A stretch of DNA of 64,000 nucleotides from Candidatus Fermentibacter danicus (GCA_001618605.1 LKHC01000101.1:1-64000); one strand, 5' to 3'. Numbered from the stretch's first letter, positions 38,385 to 48,013 are shown. The notes: generated from the sequence alone by a model not told the origin. A program made the numbers and translations.

Positions 38385-39358
38385 GGAACCCGTACCTCTA
38401 TCCCAACGGCAGGATCGGGGCCCTCGAGAAGGATCTGCTCCCCGCACGGACATGGCAGATGCTCCTGTCCGCGGCCGATTCGGTCGAGGCTTCCCGCCTC
38501 CTTGCGGACACCTGGTACGGCCGATTCCCTGGGCTTTCGCAGTGTGCCTTCGAAACCGTGTTCGAAGCCGCCCAGGCGGCTTCCGAACAGGAATTGATGG
38601 AACTCTCGGAGGATCGGGCGCTCGTGAGAGGGATTCTCCATCGCCGCGACGCCCGCAACGCGCGATATCTCTGGAAGGCAGCCCTGTGCGGGGGGAATGC
38701 GGACGGCCCCGAACTCGAGAAGCCGGGGCTTGTGGAGCATTCACTCCTCGCATCGGCCCTTGCGGACGAGGAAGCCCGGAAGCTCCTCCCCGCGGCCATG
38801 AGCGCAGCAGCGGAGGAACTCTCCTCCCTGAGCGATCCGTCCCCGCTCGAAGTGGACAGGATACTGGACAGGATGGCCGCCGGCCTGGAACTCGATGAAT
38901 TCTCATCCATGGGGCCCGGCTTCAGGCGCCTGCTCGAAACCATGATCGATTCGAGGAACGTCACGACCTGCATCAGGATCATGCTCTCCGGGAGCAGGGA
39001 GGATCTGTCCCCCGGAGTTCTCCTGGAGGGGGGGACGGTTTCCCGGAAGGCGGTCTGTGGTGCCGCCCTGGAGGGCTCCCTGCCGGACTTCGTCGCCGAC
39101 ATCGAGAATCTCGAACGGCTCGCCCCGTTCGTGAAGGAGACTCTCTCCTCCAGATCCTTCCTCGAACTCGAGCGCGAAACCGAGCGGGTGATCATGGAGA
39201 TGCTGGATGCCGGCTCCTTCGAACTGTTCGGCCCGGCTCCGCTCGCCGCATTCATTTTCAAGAAGGAGATGGAGATGAACCATCTCAGGATACTGCTCGC
39301 GGCTAAGGCCGCCGGCATGGACAGGGCGCGTCTCTCCAGGCGCCTGCCGAGAGGCTAG
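38381..39358 (+). CDS. V-type ATP synthase subunit C (d)
   Basis: A 325-residue helical subunit of the archaeal/bacterial C (eukaryotic d) family, which forms the socket between the central stalk and the c ring. It begins NPYLYPNGRIGALEKDLLP, and EASRLLADTWYG is typical. The C-terminus holds the conserved KKEMEMNHLRILLAAKAAG. The start is ATG 38381, overlapping the subunit E stop (ATGA). Confidence 0.9.
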   Translation: MRNPYLYPNGRIGALEKDLLPARTWQMLLSAADSVEASRLLADTWYGRFPGLSQCAFETVFEAAQAASEQELMELSEDRALVRGILHRRDARNARYLWKAALCGGNADGPELEKPGLVEHSLLASALADEEARKLLPAAMSAAAEELSSLSDPSPLEVDRILDRMAAGLELDEFSSMGPGFRRLLETMIDSRNVTTCIRIMLSGSREDLSPGVLLEGGTVSRKAVCGAALEGSLPDFVADIENLERLAPFVKETLSSRSFLELERETERVIMEMLDAGSFELFGPAPLAAFIFKKEMEMNHLRILLAAKAAGMDRARLSRRLPRG

Positions 39359-39364
39359 GACGCC

Positions 39365-39691
39365 GTGTCCGGACAGGGAATCGCATTTATCGGCGACCCC
39401 GACTCCTCCCTCGGTTTCAGGGCGCTGGGCGTTTCGGTGGAGAACCCCTGCAACGCCGAGGAGGCCGTCCGGGCCTTCCGCGGCGCCGTAGCCGGAGGAG
39501 CGTCCGTCATAATGATAACAGAGGCCATGCTGGACCATCTCCGCGAGGAAGTGGAACGCACGGCCAAAAGACCCATACCCGCAGTCGTCGTTCTTCCCGG
39601 CATCACCGGGTCGGCGGGCCGCGGAGGAGATACGATCAGACGGCAGATAACGCGAGCCGTGGGCGTCGATCTCATGGCTGAGGAGCGATAG
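39365..39691 (+). CDS. V-type ATP synthase subunit F
   Basis: A 108-residue Rossmann-like subunit. IAFIGDPDSSLGFRALGV is the conserved start, followed by SVIMITEAMLDHL and VVVLPGITGS. It binds subunit D in the central rotor shaft. The start is GTG 39365, six bases after subunit C. A gap of 27 bases leads to subunit A. Confidence 0.92.
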   Translation: MSGQGIAFIGDPDSSLGFRALGVSVENPCNAEEAVRAFRGAVAGGASVIMITEAMLDHLREEVERTAKRPIPAVVVLPGITGSAGRGGDTIRRQITRAVGVDLMAEER

Positions 39692-39718
39692 CCCTCGGAT
39701 TCCGGAGGTCTCCAGGCA

Positions 39719-41503
39719 ATGACAAAGGGCACCATCAGGAAGGTCGCGGGACCGCTCGTCGTTGCGGGCGGTATGGCCGAGGCCAGGATGTACGACGTGG
39801 TCTATGTCTCCGACATGCGTCTCCTGGGCGAGATCATCGAGATCAAGGGCGACGCTGCGTCCATCCAGGTCTACGAGGAAACATGGGGCCTCGGCCCGGG
39901 CGATCGCGTCTACAGCACCGGCGAGCCTCTCTCCCTCGAACTCGGCCCCGGTCTGCTCACCTCGATATACGACGGAATCCAGAGGCCGCTCGACAAGGTC
40001 CGCGAGCGCTCCGGCGACTGGATATCCAGAGGGATCAACATACCGGGCCTGGATCATTCCAGGCGGTGGGAATTCACGCCGACCGCGACCGTGGGGTCCG
40101 CGGCGACCGGCGGCGACTTCCTCGGCTCGGTCCCCGAGACCGCAACGGTCGAGCACAGGATAATGATTCCCCCAGGCATCTCCGGAACCCTCGCCTGGGT
40201 CGCCCCGGCCGGTTCCTATACGATCGACGAAGTGATAGCGAAGGTCAGGACGGCCTCCGGCGAAGAGGTCGATCTCCGTATGTACCAGAAGTGGCCGGTC
40301 AGACGGGCTCGTCCCGTGCAGAAGAAGATGGCTCCCACCGAACCCCTGGTGACGGGTCAGCGCGTGATCGATGCCTTCTTCCCCGTGGGCAAGGGCGGAA
40401 CGGCCTGCGTCCCGGGGCCGTTCGGCAGCGGGAAGACCGTCATACAGCACCAGCTCGCAAAATGGGCGGACGCCGAGATCGTCGTCTATGTCGGATGCGG
40501 CGAACGCGGCAACGAGATGACCGATGTACTGCAGGAGTTCCCCGAGATTCTCGACCCCAGGAGCGGCAAACCCCTCATCCTGCGCACCGTGCTGGTCGCT
40601 AACACTAGCAACATGCCGGTGGCGGCGCGTGAAGCCAGCGTCTACACCGGGATGACCATAGCGGAGTACTTCCGTGACATGGGCTATTCGGTCGCTCTCA
40701 TGGCGGACTCCACCTCCAGATGGGCCGAGGCCATGAGGGAGATGTCGGGCAGGCTCGAGGAGATGCCGGGTGAGGAGGGCTACCCCGCCTATCTCGGAAC
40801 CAGGATCGCCGAGTTCTACGAGCGGGCCGGCAAGGTCCACTGCCTCTGCTCCGGCGAGAGGGAGGGAGCGCTCACCGTGGTCGGCGCCGTCAGCCCGGCC
40901 GGGGGCGATCTGTCCGACCCCGTGGTCCAGGCCACTCTGAGGGTAGTGAAGGTCTTCTGGAGCCTCCAGGCGAGGCTCGCCTACATGCGGCACTTTCCCG
41001 CCATCGGATGGCTGGAGAGCTATTCCCTGTACACGGAGAACCTCCGGGACTGGTACGGGAAGGAGCTGGACGCCGGCTGGACGGCACTACGGAACGGCGC
41101 GATCGCCCTTCTACAGGAGGAGGCCAACCTCCAGGAGATTGCGAGGCTCGTAGGCGCGGAATCCCTCTCTTCCGAAGATCAGCTCACGCTCTTCACCGCC
41201 AGGTCGATCCGCGAGGACTTCCTGCACCAGAATGCATTCCACGAGGTGGACACCTTCTGCTCGATGCGGAAGCAGGTCCGCCTGCTGGGTCTGATCATGT
41301 CGATACACGAGTCCCTGTCCCGCGCCATAGGAGCCGGGGCCTCACCGAAGGATCTATTTTCCCTGCCCTTCCGGGAGTCGGTGGCCCGGGCCCGGTACGT
41401 GCCCGAGAATCGACTTGAGGAAATCGACCGGATCCTCGAAACCGCCGGTTCCGAAATCGAGGGCGTGCTCGAACAGACTGCACGCGCGGGGGAGGGAGCC
41501 TGA
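39719..41503 (+). CDS. V-type ATP synthase catalytic subunit A
   Basis: A 594-residue catalytic subunit. The P-loop is GPFGSGKT at residues 233-240, and the characteristic non-homologous insertion lies at about 115-190. [30 protein letters not shown]-type and [20 protein letters not shown] blocks are all present, with small variations. It hydrolyses or makes ATP together with subunit B. ATG 39719 is the start; the stop overlaps the ATG of B by one base. Confidence 0.96.
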   Translation: MTKGTIRKVAGPLVVAGGMAEARMYDVVYVSDMRLLGEIIEIKGDAASIQVYEETWGLGPGDRVYSTGEPLSLELGPGLLTSIYDGIQRPLDKVRERSGDWISRGINIPGLDHSRRWEFTPTATVGSAATGGDFLGSVPETATVEHRIMIPPGISGTLAWVAPAGSYTIDEVIAKVRTASGEEVDLRMYQKWPVRRARPVQKKMAPTEPLVTGQRVIDAFFPVGKGGTACVPGPFGSGKTVIQHQLAKWADAEIVVYVGCGERGNEMTDVLQEFPEILDPRSGKPLILRTVLVANTSNMPVAAREASVYTGMTIAEYFRDMGYSVALMADSTSRWAEAMREMSGRLEEMPGEEGYPAYLGTRIAEFYERAGKVHCLCSGEREGALTVVGAVSPAGGDLSDPVVQATLRVVKVFWSLQARLAYMRHFPAIGWLESYSLYTENLRDWYGKELDAGWTALRNGAIALLQEEANLQEIARLVGAESLSSEDQLTLFTARSIREDFLHQNAFHEVDTFCSMRKQVRLLGLIMSIHESLSRAIGAGASPKDLFSLPFRESVARARYVPENRLEEIDRILETAGSEIEGVLEQTARAGEGA

Positions 41504-42894
41504 TGATCCGCGAATACAGGACTACCGTCGAGATTTCCGGGCCTCTGATGTTCGTCGAGAACGTCGAGGGAGTGACCTACGAGGAGCTGGCCGAGATCGA
41601 GCTGCCGGACGGGACGATCCGGCACGGCAGGGTACTCGAGGTGAACGAGTCGATGGCTCTGGTCCAGCTCTTCGAAGGTTCGAGCGGCGTCGGCATCTCC
41701 CAGAGCGTCGTGCGGTTCCTCGGAAAGAGCGTCGAGCTTGGTGTTTCCGAAACCATGCTGGGCAGGGTCTTCGACGGGCAGGGACGCCCCAGGGCGCCCT
41801 TCGACACGTTCCCTCCCATAGTCCCGGACAGGATGATCAACATCAACGGTTCGCCGCTGAACCCCTACGCGAGGGACTACCCGGCGGAGTTCATCCAGAC
41901 CGGGCTGAGTTCGATAGACGGGATAAACACCCTCGTCCGAGGTCAGAAGCTACCGGTCTTCAGCGCGAGCGGCCTCCCGCACTCCGCCGTGGCGGCGCAG
42001 ATCGCCAGGCAGGCAAGGGTGATCGGCGAGGGCGAGAGCTTCGCAGTGGTGTTCGCCGCGCTTGGGATCACCTTCGAGGAGGCCGACTACTTCATCCGCG
42101 ACTTCAAGTCGACGGGAGCCATGGACAGAGCGGTCGTCTTCCTGAATCTCGCGGATGACCCGGCGATAGAGAGGATCGCCACACCCAGGCTCGCCCTGAC
42201 GGCGGCCGAGTATCTGGCTTACCAGAAGGACATGCACATCCTCGTCATCCTGACCGACATGACGAACTACTGCGACGCGCTGCGCGAGATATCCGCAGCA
42301 CGCCGGGAGGTTCCGGGAAGACGGGGTTATCCCGGGTATCTCTATACCGACCTCTCCACCATCTACGAGAGAGCCGGCCGCGTGAAGGGGAGAAAGGGTT
42401 CGATAACGCAGATCCCGATCCTCACGATGCCCGAGGACGACAAGACGCATCCGATACCGGACCTGACCGGGTACATCACGGAGGGTCAGCTCATCCTGAA
42501 CCGCGAGCTGCACAAGAGGGGCGTCTATCCCCCGATGGACGTAATGGAGTCGCTTTCGAGGCTCAAGGACAAGGGTATCGGGAAGGGCAAGACCCGCGAG
42601 GATCACGCCGACCTGTTCAACCAGCTCATGGCGGCCTACTCGGCAGGAAAGAACGCCCGTGAACTGGCCGTGATCCTGGGCACGGCGGCGCTCAGCCCGC
42701 TCGACCAGCAGTACCTGAGGTTCGCCGAGGAGTACGAGAGGCGGTACATAAGCCAGGGTGAGGGCGAGAACCGCACCATCGAGGAAACCCTGGACCTCGG
42801 CTGGGAGCTGCTGAAGCTCCTGCCACGCGAGGAGATGAAGCGGGTGAGGCCCGAGCACCTCGACAAATACTGGCCCGCAGGGGAGCATTCCTGA
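41503..42894 (+). CDS. V-type ATP synthase subunit B
   Basis: A 463-residue non-catalytic subunit. The region where A has a P-loop reads [19 protein letters not shown], as expected for [10 protein letters not shown]-like, [20 protein letters not shown] and [20 protein letters not shown] are conserved. It lies between A and D, overlapping both by one base, so the three are tightly coupled. Together with A it forms the A3B3 hexamer. Confidence 0.96.
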   Translation: MIREYRTTVEISGPLMFVENVEGVTYEELAEIELPDGTIRHGRVLEVNESMALVQLFEGSSGVGISQSVVRFLGKSVELGVSETMLGRVFDGQGRPRAPFDTFPPIVPDRMININGSPLNPYARDYPAEFIQTGLSSIDGINTLVRGQKLPVFSASGLPHSAVAAQIARQARVIGEGESFAVVFAALGITFEEADYFIRDFKSTGAMDRAVVFLNLADDPAIERIATPRLALTAAEYLAYQKDMHILVILTDMTNYCDALREISAARREVPGRRGYPGYLYTDLSTIYERAGRVKGRKGSITQIPILTMPEDDKTHPIPDLTGYITEGQLILNRELHKRGVYPPMDVMESLSRLKDKGIGKGKTREDHADLFNQLMAAYSAGKNARELAVILGTAALSPLDQQYLRFAEEYERRYISQGEGENRTIEETLDLGWELLKLLPREEMKRVRPEHLDKYWPAGEHS

Positions 42895-43532
42895 TGGCCG
42901 TAGTCGTTCGCGCCACCCGCATGGAGCTGCAGACGCTCCGGAAGCGGTCGGTCCTCGCGCGGCGCGGGCACAAGCTGCTGAAGGACAAGCTGGACGAGCT
43001 GATGAGGCAGTTCAAGATCCTCATCGCGGAATACATGGGCGCCCGCCAGAAGATCGAGGGGGAGCTTCTCGAGGCATACAGGGAGTTCCTCTTCGCACGC
43101 GCCTCCATGCGACGGGAGGCCCTGGCCGACGCCCTGCGCTATCCTGGAGCCGTTGCGGTCGTCCACGGCTCTACACGCAAGGTGATGAATCTCACTCTGC
43201 CGGAATTCGACGTCTCCATGGAGGGCAGCATCCGCAACTACGGGATGCTCGACACCACTCCGGAACTCGACGCCTCCCTCGAGGTCTTCGCCCGGGTTCT
43301 TCCGGGAATCGTAAGGCTCGCCGGCCAGGAGAAGGCGATAGGCATCCTCGCGGCGGAGATCGACAGGACGAGACGGCGGGTGAATGCGCTCGAGTACATC
43401 CTGATTCCCGAACTGGAAGAGGCCGTTTCCCGCATCAGGCTCAAGCTCGAGGAAATCGAGCGCGGGAACCTCACGAGGCTGATGAAGGTCAAGAAGATGG
43501 CGGAGCGGAAGAGGGAGGGGACGCTTCTCTGA
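42894..43532 (+). CDS. V-type ATP synthase subunit D
   Basis: A 212-residue central-stalk subunit made of two long helices. RATRMELQTLRKRSVLARRG and LKDKLDELMRQF mark the N-terminal helix, and NALEYILIPELEEAVSRIRL the C-terminal one. It rotates inside A3B3 and contacts F. It is the last gene of the nine-gene operon; a separate promoter follows. Confidence 0.94.
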   Translation: MAVVVRATRMELQTLRKRSVLARRGHKLLKDKLDELMRQFKILIAEYMGARQKIEGELLEAYREFLFARASMRREALADALRYPGAVAVVHGSTRKVMNLTLPEFDVSMEGSIRNYGMLDTTPELDASLEVFARVLPGIVRLAGQEKAIGILAAEIDRTRRRVNALEYILIPELEEAVSRIRLKLEEIERGNLTRLMKVKKMAERKREGTLL

Positions 43533-43557
43533 GGCCTCCCGGGATCGTCCGGATTGA

Positions 43558-43585
43558 TTGACATCCCCGTACCGGACTGTAATTT
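43558..43585 (+). promoter_or_regulatory. Promoter of the Lys/Ala-rich protein gene
   Basis: A perfect TTGACA (43558-43563) is followed after 16 bases by TAATTT (43580-43585), about 56 bases upstream of the ATG. The -10 is weak. Confidence 0.5.
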
Positions 43586-43641
43586 ACTGTCAAACCCGGG
43601 TTCTCCGGGCCGGTCTGTTCATTCCGCTCTGGAGGGTGGAG

Positions 43642-43851
43642 ATGGCCGAAGCGAAGGCTGCCAGGAAGACCGCGGACGCGAAGGTAGACAAGGCGAAGGC
43701 TGACAAGAAGGTCGAGAAGGCGGTGAAGACCTGCAATGCCGAGAAGGCCGCCAAGATAGCTGCAAAGACCGCAAAGAAGGAAGCTGCTCCCGCCAAGGCG
43801 CCGGCTCCCAAGGTCACAGGCACTTGCGGCGGCTGCAAGACCAAGAAGTAG
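43642..43851 (+). CDS. Small Lys/Ala-rich protein with C-terminal CGGC
   Basis: 69 residues, more than half Lys and Ala, with tandem AK(A)DKK-like runs similar to histone-H1-like bacterial proteins. It ends GTCGGCKTKK, giving a C-x2-C pair plus a lone Cys near residue 34. ATG 43642 has GGAGGG upstream. It has its own promoter and terminator. A DNA- or RNA-binding role is plausible from composition alone; the Cys pair could bind metal or form a disulfide. No family was recognised. Low-complexity Lys/Ala repeats may arise convergently, so homology claims would be unsafe. Confidence 0.75.
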   Translation: MAEAKAARKTADAKVDKAKADKKVEKAVKTCNAEKAAKIAAKTAKKEAAPAKAPAPKVTGTCGGCKTKK

Positions 43852-43871
43852 AACGCCGTCGTATCCGAAAA

Positions 43872-43905
43872 GAAGGGCCCCGGTCACCGGGGCCCTTCCC
43901 GTTTC
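43872..43905 (+). terminator. Rho-independent terminator
   Basis: A twelve-base perfect stem (GAAGGGCCCCGG / CCGGGGCCCTTC) with loop TCA, then CCGTTTCC. It ends the Lys/Ala-rich gene and lies between convergent genes. Confidence 0.82.
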
Positions 43906-43916
43906 CTGACGCCAGG

Positions 43917-44549
43917 TCAGCCGCGCTGCGGGCCTCTCCTAAGATCGATCCTTATGTCGCCCCCGGCTTCGGCACCGTGAAGGGTTCCAACGAAGGACTC
44001 GATCAATGCGGACAGAACCCGTGCCGGATAACCGGACAGAGGAATCCGCGAGTCGCCGATGCGGAGGGAGACCGTGCCGTCGGGAGGGCTGTCCTCCCCT
44101 TGGCGGCATGGTTCAGGAACCACTCCGAGGATTCGAAGCATCACAGGCGCCTGCAGGCCGTCGAGCCTTGGAAGAGGGACCGCATCGAACCCCCAGGTCG
44201 CCAGGCATCCGCTCTCCGATGCCGCGGCCGCATCCAGGGCGATGCCGGGCAAGTCGTGCCCCGGAAGACCTACCAGCACGAGGTCGGCGGATATGTCGGA
44301 GAATGAGCTGAAAGCCGCCGGGTCGACCCCCGGTCTCCTGTAGACGAGGCTGGCCTCCGGGGCGACGAGCACGAGACTCGAGAACGGATAGCCGTTGTAC
44401 GGATCGGGATCTCCAGTGCTGTTCCAGGGGCCGGCGAAGGAGACGGTGGTACCCCCCGACTCGGAGCAGCATCGGGCTATGCCTGCGGCGCAGGCGAGCC
44501 TGGATTCCCGGCTTCCTCCACGAATGGCGATGCAGCGGCCTGGTCTCAT
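43917..44549 (-). CDS. MobB-like protein with degenerate P-loop
   Basis: A 210-residue protein. The C-terminal part, VSLRIGDSRIPLSGYPARVL followed by a short IRIDLRR strand, resembles the extra domain of archaeal-type MobB proteins (molybdopterin-guanine dinucleotide biosynthesis). The middle, SSLVLVAPEASLVYRRPG and ADLVLVGLPG, also follows the MobB pattern. The N-terminal P-loop expected as G-x4-GKT/S reads IAIRGGSRESRLACAAGIA and lacks the lysine. It overlaps the ThiF/MoeB-like gene by four bases. In this locus it may help cofactor assembly for the AOR. The family call is uncertain. Confidence 0.45.
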   Translation of the reverse strand: MRPGRCIAIRGGSRESRLACAAGIARCCSESGGTTVSFAGPWNSTGDPDPYNGYPFSSLVLVAPEASLVYRRPGVDPAAFSSFSDISADLVLVGLPGHDLPGIALDAAAASESGCLATWGFDAVPLPRLDGLQAPVMLRILGVVPEPCRQGEDSPPDGTVSLRIGDSRIPLSGYPARVLSALIESFVGTLHGAEAGGDIRIDLRRGPQRG

Positions 44550-45223
44550 GCTGAACCTCCGTCCGGAACTTCCCCCGCCCCGCGGGCAGAGGCTCCCGAT
44601 GCATGTCTTTCGAGAAGAATCGAAACCGCTTCGTCAGCGACCATTGAGGCCGCGAGGGAAACCTTTGTGGAGAGCGTTCCGAGATGGAGGCCGCTGGTCT
44701 GGTCACCCACCAGGGAGATCGACCCGCGGCGCTCCAGGCGTATGGTCCCCGACGCTCCCGTGCCGGCGATGCCCGATACGGCGATAACGGGTACTCCCGG
44801 CATCCCCAGTGCCCATTCCTCGATGGCCATGACCTTGGTCTCCGCAAGATCAAGCGCTTCTATCAGCAGATCGCAATCCTCGAACGGCGCGCAGAATCCG
44901 CCGGGGGACAGCCGTATCGGGAGCCCGGTGAAAACCGTACCCGCTCCGGTTCTCGATATGTTCTCGGCCAGGGCGTCCACCTTGAGCCTTCCGCACTGGT
45001 CGAGGAAATAGGCCTGGCGGTTGAGATTGGGCAGGGCGACCTCGTCATGGTCGACCACGACCATCCTGCCGAGCCCCGCTCTCGCCAGGAGCATCGCCGC
45101 ATTTGACCCGATCCCTCCGGCGCCGGCGATTCCCACCGAGCACCCCGACAAAACCCTTCTCGTGCCGGGAGGGTTGGACGCGAAAACCCCGCCGTTCATG
45201 CCGGAACCTGGATCGGACAGCAT
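44546..45223 (-). CDS. ThiF/MoeB/HesA-family adenylyltransferase
   Basis: A 225-residue E1-like enzyme. The nucleotide-binding VGIAGAGGIGSNAAMLLARA, the VVVDHDEVALPNLNRQ motif and a VIAVSGIAGTG segment are typical. It would adenylylate the C-terminal Gly-Gly of a ubiquitin-like sulfur carrier. A MoaD/ThiS-like carrier with GG end is encoded 3 kb away at 48013, so the two could be partners (inference). ATG 45223 is chosen because GGAGGAGGGG stands directly upstream; a longer reading to 45334 has no ribosome site. No zinc-binding CxxC pairs are seen, unlike E. coli MoeB. Confidence 0.85.
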   Translation of the reverse strand: MLSDPGSGMNGGVFASNPPGTRRVLSGCSVGIAGAGGIGSNAAMLLARAGLGRMVVVDHDEVALPNLNRQAYFLDQCGRLKVDALAENISRTGAGTVFTGLPIRLSPGGFCAPFEDCDLLIEALDLAETKVMAIEEWALGMPGVPVIAVSGIAGTGASGTIRLERRGSISLVGDQTSGLHLGTLSTKVSLAASMVADEAVSILLERHASGASARGAGEVPDGGSA

Positions 45224-45327
45224 GTCCCCTCCTCCGTGCCCTCGACTATCGACCGTGACCGGGGATTCCAACGACGGGAATCCAGCCGGAATCCATGCCC
45301 GCCGGCTTCCGGCGGTACCATAGAGTA

Positions 45328-45356
45328 TTGCCATAAAAGCCGTTGGAGGCTAGTTT
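45328..45356 (+). promoter_or_regulatory. Possible promoter of the polyferredoxin-AOR operon
   Basis: TTGCCA (45328-45333) and TAGTTT (45351-45356) are spaced by 17 bases. It would give a leader of about 87 bases ahead of the GTG at 45450. Confidence 0.45.
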
Positions 45357-45362
45357 AGACGC

Positions 45363-45449
45363 ACAGGAAGAATCGTCGCGGAAGTCTCCGCGGCCTTCCC
45401 TGGATATCGCAATCGAGCGAGCCTCTCTGGAGAGGCGGGAGGTGTGCCG
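45363..45449 (+). promoter_or_regulatory. Structured leader of the AOR operon
   Basis: Two perfect six-base hairpins with four-base loops are present: CGCGGA/TCCGCG at 45377-45392 and GCCTCT/AGAGGC at 45421-45436. The second ends right before the GGGAGG ribosome site (45437-45442). It could be a cofactor-responsive leader like the Moco RNA motif, but I cannot match the known consensus from sequence alone. Confidence 0.35.
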
Positions 45450-45842
45450 GTGCCGAAGCGGCTTTCGTGCGACAACTCTAAGTGCATCGCCTGCGGGGCA
45501 TGCATGACGGCCTGTTCGACGCTGTTCTTCAAGGTGGACGATCCCAAGCGGTCCTGCATCAGGATCGAGCAGAACGGGCCGGAAATCGACATGAGCGTCT
45601 GCAACCAGACCTGCCGGCTCTGCGTCGCCGAATGCCCGGTCAAGGCTCTGACAGTTTCGCCCCAGGGCGTCGTGATGCTGGACAGGAAGCTGTGCGTCGG
45701 CTGCCTCGCCTGCGTCGCCGTATGCCCCACGGGAGCCATGAGGCACTATCCGGGTCTGGCGAATCCGTTCAAGTGCATCGCGTGCGGAGCCTGCGCCCGC
45801 AAGTGTCCAACGGGTGCGATCGGCATCGTAGTCGAGGAGTGA
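45450..45842 (+). CDS. Polyferredoxin, four [4Fe-4S] clusters, AOR partner
   Basis: A 130-residue protein with four cysteine clusters: CIACGACMTACS near the start (variant, last residue Ser after Cys), CNQTCRLCVAECPVK, CVGCLACVAVCPTG and CIACGACARKCPTG. It likely carries electrons from the aldehyde oxidoreductase encoded next to it. GTG 45450 is preferred over GTG 45444, because GGGAGG (45437-45442) is then seven bases away rather than one. AOR follows two bases after the stop. Confidence 0.92.
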   Translation: MPKRLSCDNSKCIACGACMTACSTLFFKVDDPKRSCIRIEQNGPEIDMSVCNQTCRLCVAECPVKALTVSPQGVVMLDRKLCVGCLACVAVCPTGAMRHYPGLANPFKCIACGACARKCPTGAIGIVVEE

Positions 45843-45844
45843 TC

Positions 45845-48013
45845 ATGACTGATACAGGATTCGACGTCGCAGGCCTGAAGGCCAGTCACAGGCCGGTTTC
45901 CGAGTTCAGGTACGAGAAGAGGCCGGTAGTCGCGGGCTACAACGACAGAACCCTCTACGTGAACGTCGGTGACGGGCGGATAGCCGAGAAGCCGGTCTCC
46001 GCGGACACCAGGGCCAAGTTCACAGGAGGCAAGGGATACGGGCTGAAGCTGCTCTGGGATGCGGTGACGCCCGCCACGAAATGGAACGATCCGGAGAACG
46101 AGGTCAACATCGCCACGGGGCCGGTCGGCGGGAACACGAACTACCCCGGTTCCGGAAAGTCCATCGTCGTCTCGATCTCCCCGACAACCGGGATTCCGAT
46201 CGACTGCAACGTCGGTGGATACTTCGGCCCCTTCCTGAAGTTCTCCGGCTTCGACGCCCTCGAATTGCAGGGCAGGGCCGAGAGGGACGTGATCGTCTAC
46301 ATCGACGGGGACGAGGGCGTGGTGAAAATCTTCGAGGCCCCCGGGGAAGCCGTCGACAGCCATGTCCTGGCCGAGCAGATGGTGGCGATGTTCGCCAGGG
46401 ACGAGAACGACAGGCAGCACATATCCTCGGTGTCCGCCGGGAGCGGGGCCGAAAACTCCCTGATCGGATGCCTCAACTTCTCCTTCTATGACAAGCGGAG
46501 AAAGGTCGCCAGGCTCAAGCAGGCTGGAAGGGGCGGCATCGGGACCGTATTCCGCGACAAGAAGATAAAGGCCGTCGTGGTTAAGTATTCCAGTCTGGAC
46601 GTCACCTCCAACAATCCGGCCGACCTTGCAAAGCTGCAGGAGACCGGCCTGAAGCTGCACAGGGAGATCATCGAGCTCGACGACCAGCAGTGCAGGATGA
46701 GGGAGATAGGAACCGCCCACCTCACCGAGATCATGAACGAATACGACCTGCTCCCCACATGCAACTACAAGTTCGGCAGCAGTCCGGACGCCGAAGGGAT
46801 CAATTCCCATGCGTTCTCAGCGATCGTCACGCACGGCCTTCCCGACGGCTGCTGGTACGGCTGCACGATGGCCTGTGCCAAGGCCGCGGACGGATTCGAG
46901 CTGGCCACGGGCCCCTACAAGGGACACAAGGTCACCGTGGACGGTCCGGAGTACGAGACGGTGGCCGGGTGCGGCGCCAACATCGGGGTCTTCGACCCGA
47001 GGGTCGTGCTGGAGCTGAACTTCTACTGCGACACCTACGGGATCGACACCATCTCCTTCGGCACCTCGACGGCCTTCATCATGGAGTGCTGGGAGAACGG
47101 GATTCTAGATTCCGACCGCACCGGCGGCCTGGAGATAACCTGGGGCAACGGCCCTGCGGCGCTCGAACTCCTTCACAGGATAGGACGCGGAGAGGGATTC
47201 GGTCTGGTGGCCGGCCTCGGAGTGCGGCGGATGAAGGCGTACTTCGCCGAGCACTACGGCGCCGATCCGAAGTTTCTCCAGGACATAGGCTGCGAGTGCA
47301 AGGGGCTCGAGTACTCACAGTACGTGTCCAAGGAGTCGCTCGCCCAGCAGGGCGGGTACAGCATGGCCCTCAAGGGCCCGCAGCACGACGAGGCCTGGCT
47401 CATCTTCATGGACATGGTGAACAACAGGATCCCGACCTTCGAGGACAAGGCCGAGGCTCTGTACTACTTCCCCATGTTCAGAACCTGGTTCGGGCTTCAG
47501 GGGCTCTGCAAGCTTCCCTGGAACGACATCGAGCCCGCCGACAACGCATCCACCGACGAGCCGGCGAAGGTTCCGGAACACGTGGACAACTATCTCGCCA
47601 TCTACAAGGCAGTCACGGGAAACGATCTCGACAGGGAGGGCCTGATCCGGCAGTCGGCGAGGGTCTACAACTTCCAGAAGGTCTTCTGCATCAGGATGGG
47701 AAAGGGCCGCCGAATCGACGACCTGCCTCCCTACAGGATGGTCGGGCCGGTCACGGTCGAGGAGTACGAGTCCAGGGCCGACAGATACGACAAGCAGCTC
47801 AGGGAGCAGGTGGGTGTCGATCCGTCCGGCATGGACACCCCCGCGAAGATTGCCGCACTGCGGGCATACCGCGAGGACAGGTACGAGAAGCTCCAGGACG
47901 CCGTCTACAAGCGCAAGGGATGGACAAGGGAGGGGATACCGACGATCGAGACCCTTCAAGACCTCGGAATCGACTACCCGGAGGTCGTCGAAGTGGTGAA
48001 ACCCCTGCTTTGA
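45845..48013 (+). CDS. aor: Aldehyde:ferredoxin oxidoreductase family, tungsten enzyme
   Basis: A 722-residue member of the AOR family, longer than the 605-residue Pyrococcus AOR. Domain 1 carries the pterin-binding GPVGGNTNYPGSGKSIVVS-like block. Cys336, Cys340 and Cys344 (CWYGCTMACAKA), with Cys555 in GLCKLPWND, are the likely [4Fe-4S] ligands; note C-x3-C-x3-C instead of the C-x2-C-x3-C of Pyrococcus. YGIDTISFGTSTAFIMECWE is a strong family motif. It oxidises aldehydes to acids, or the reverse, with ferredoxin. ATG 45845 has GAGGAG upstream; the longer open frame lies over the polyferredoxin and is not real. The substrate is not predictable. Confidence 0.92.
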   Translation: MTDTGFDVAGLKASHRPVSEFRYEKRPVVAGYNDRTLYVNVGDGRIAEKPVSADTRAKFTGGKGYGLKLLWDAVTPATKWNDPENEVNIATGPVGGNTNYPGSGKSIVVSISPTTGIPIDCNVGGYFGPFLKFSGFDALELQGRAERDVIVYIDGDEGVVKIFEAPGEAVDSHVLAEQMVAMFARDENDRQHISSVSAGSGAENSLIGCLNFSFYDKRRKVARLKQAGRGGIGTVFRDKKIKAVVVKYSSLDVTSNNPADLAKLQETGLKLHREIIELDDQQCRMREIGTAHLTEIMNEYDLLPTCNYKFGSSPDAEGINSHAFSAIVTHGLPDGCWYGCTMACAKAADGFELATGPYKGHKVTVDGPEYETVAGCGANIGVFDPRVVLELNFYCDTYGIDTISFGTSTAFIMECWENGILDSDRTGGLEITWGNGPAALELLHRIGRGEGFGLVAGLGVRRMKAYFAEHYGADPKFLQDIGCECKGLEYSQYVSKESLAQQGGYSMALKGPQHDEAWLIFMDMVNNRIPTFEDKAEALYYFPMFRTWFGLQGLCKLPWNDIEPADNASTDEPAKVPEHVDNYLAIYKAVTGNDLDREGLIRQSARVYNFQKVFCIRMGKGRRIDDLPPYRMVGPVTVEEYESRADRYDKQLREQVGVDPSGMDTPAKIAALRAYREDRYEKLQDAVYKRKGWTREGIPTIETLQDLGIDYPEVVEVVKPLL

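Noticed and set aside
45363-45449. Firm call of a Moco riboswitch
   Set aside because: Hairpins and context fit, but I could not match the conserved core of the Moco motif, so it is kept only as a structured leader.
45482-45844. N-terminal extension of AOR over the polyferredoxin gene
   Set aside because: The AOR family sequence begins at 45845, which has a ribosome site; the extension is an out-of-frame reading of the Cys-rich ferredoxin.
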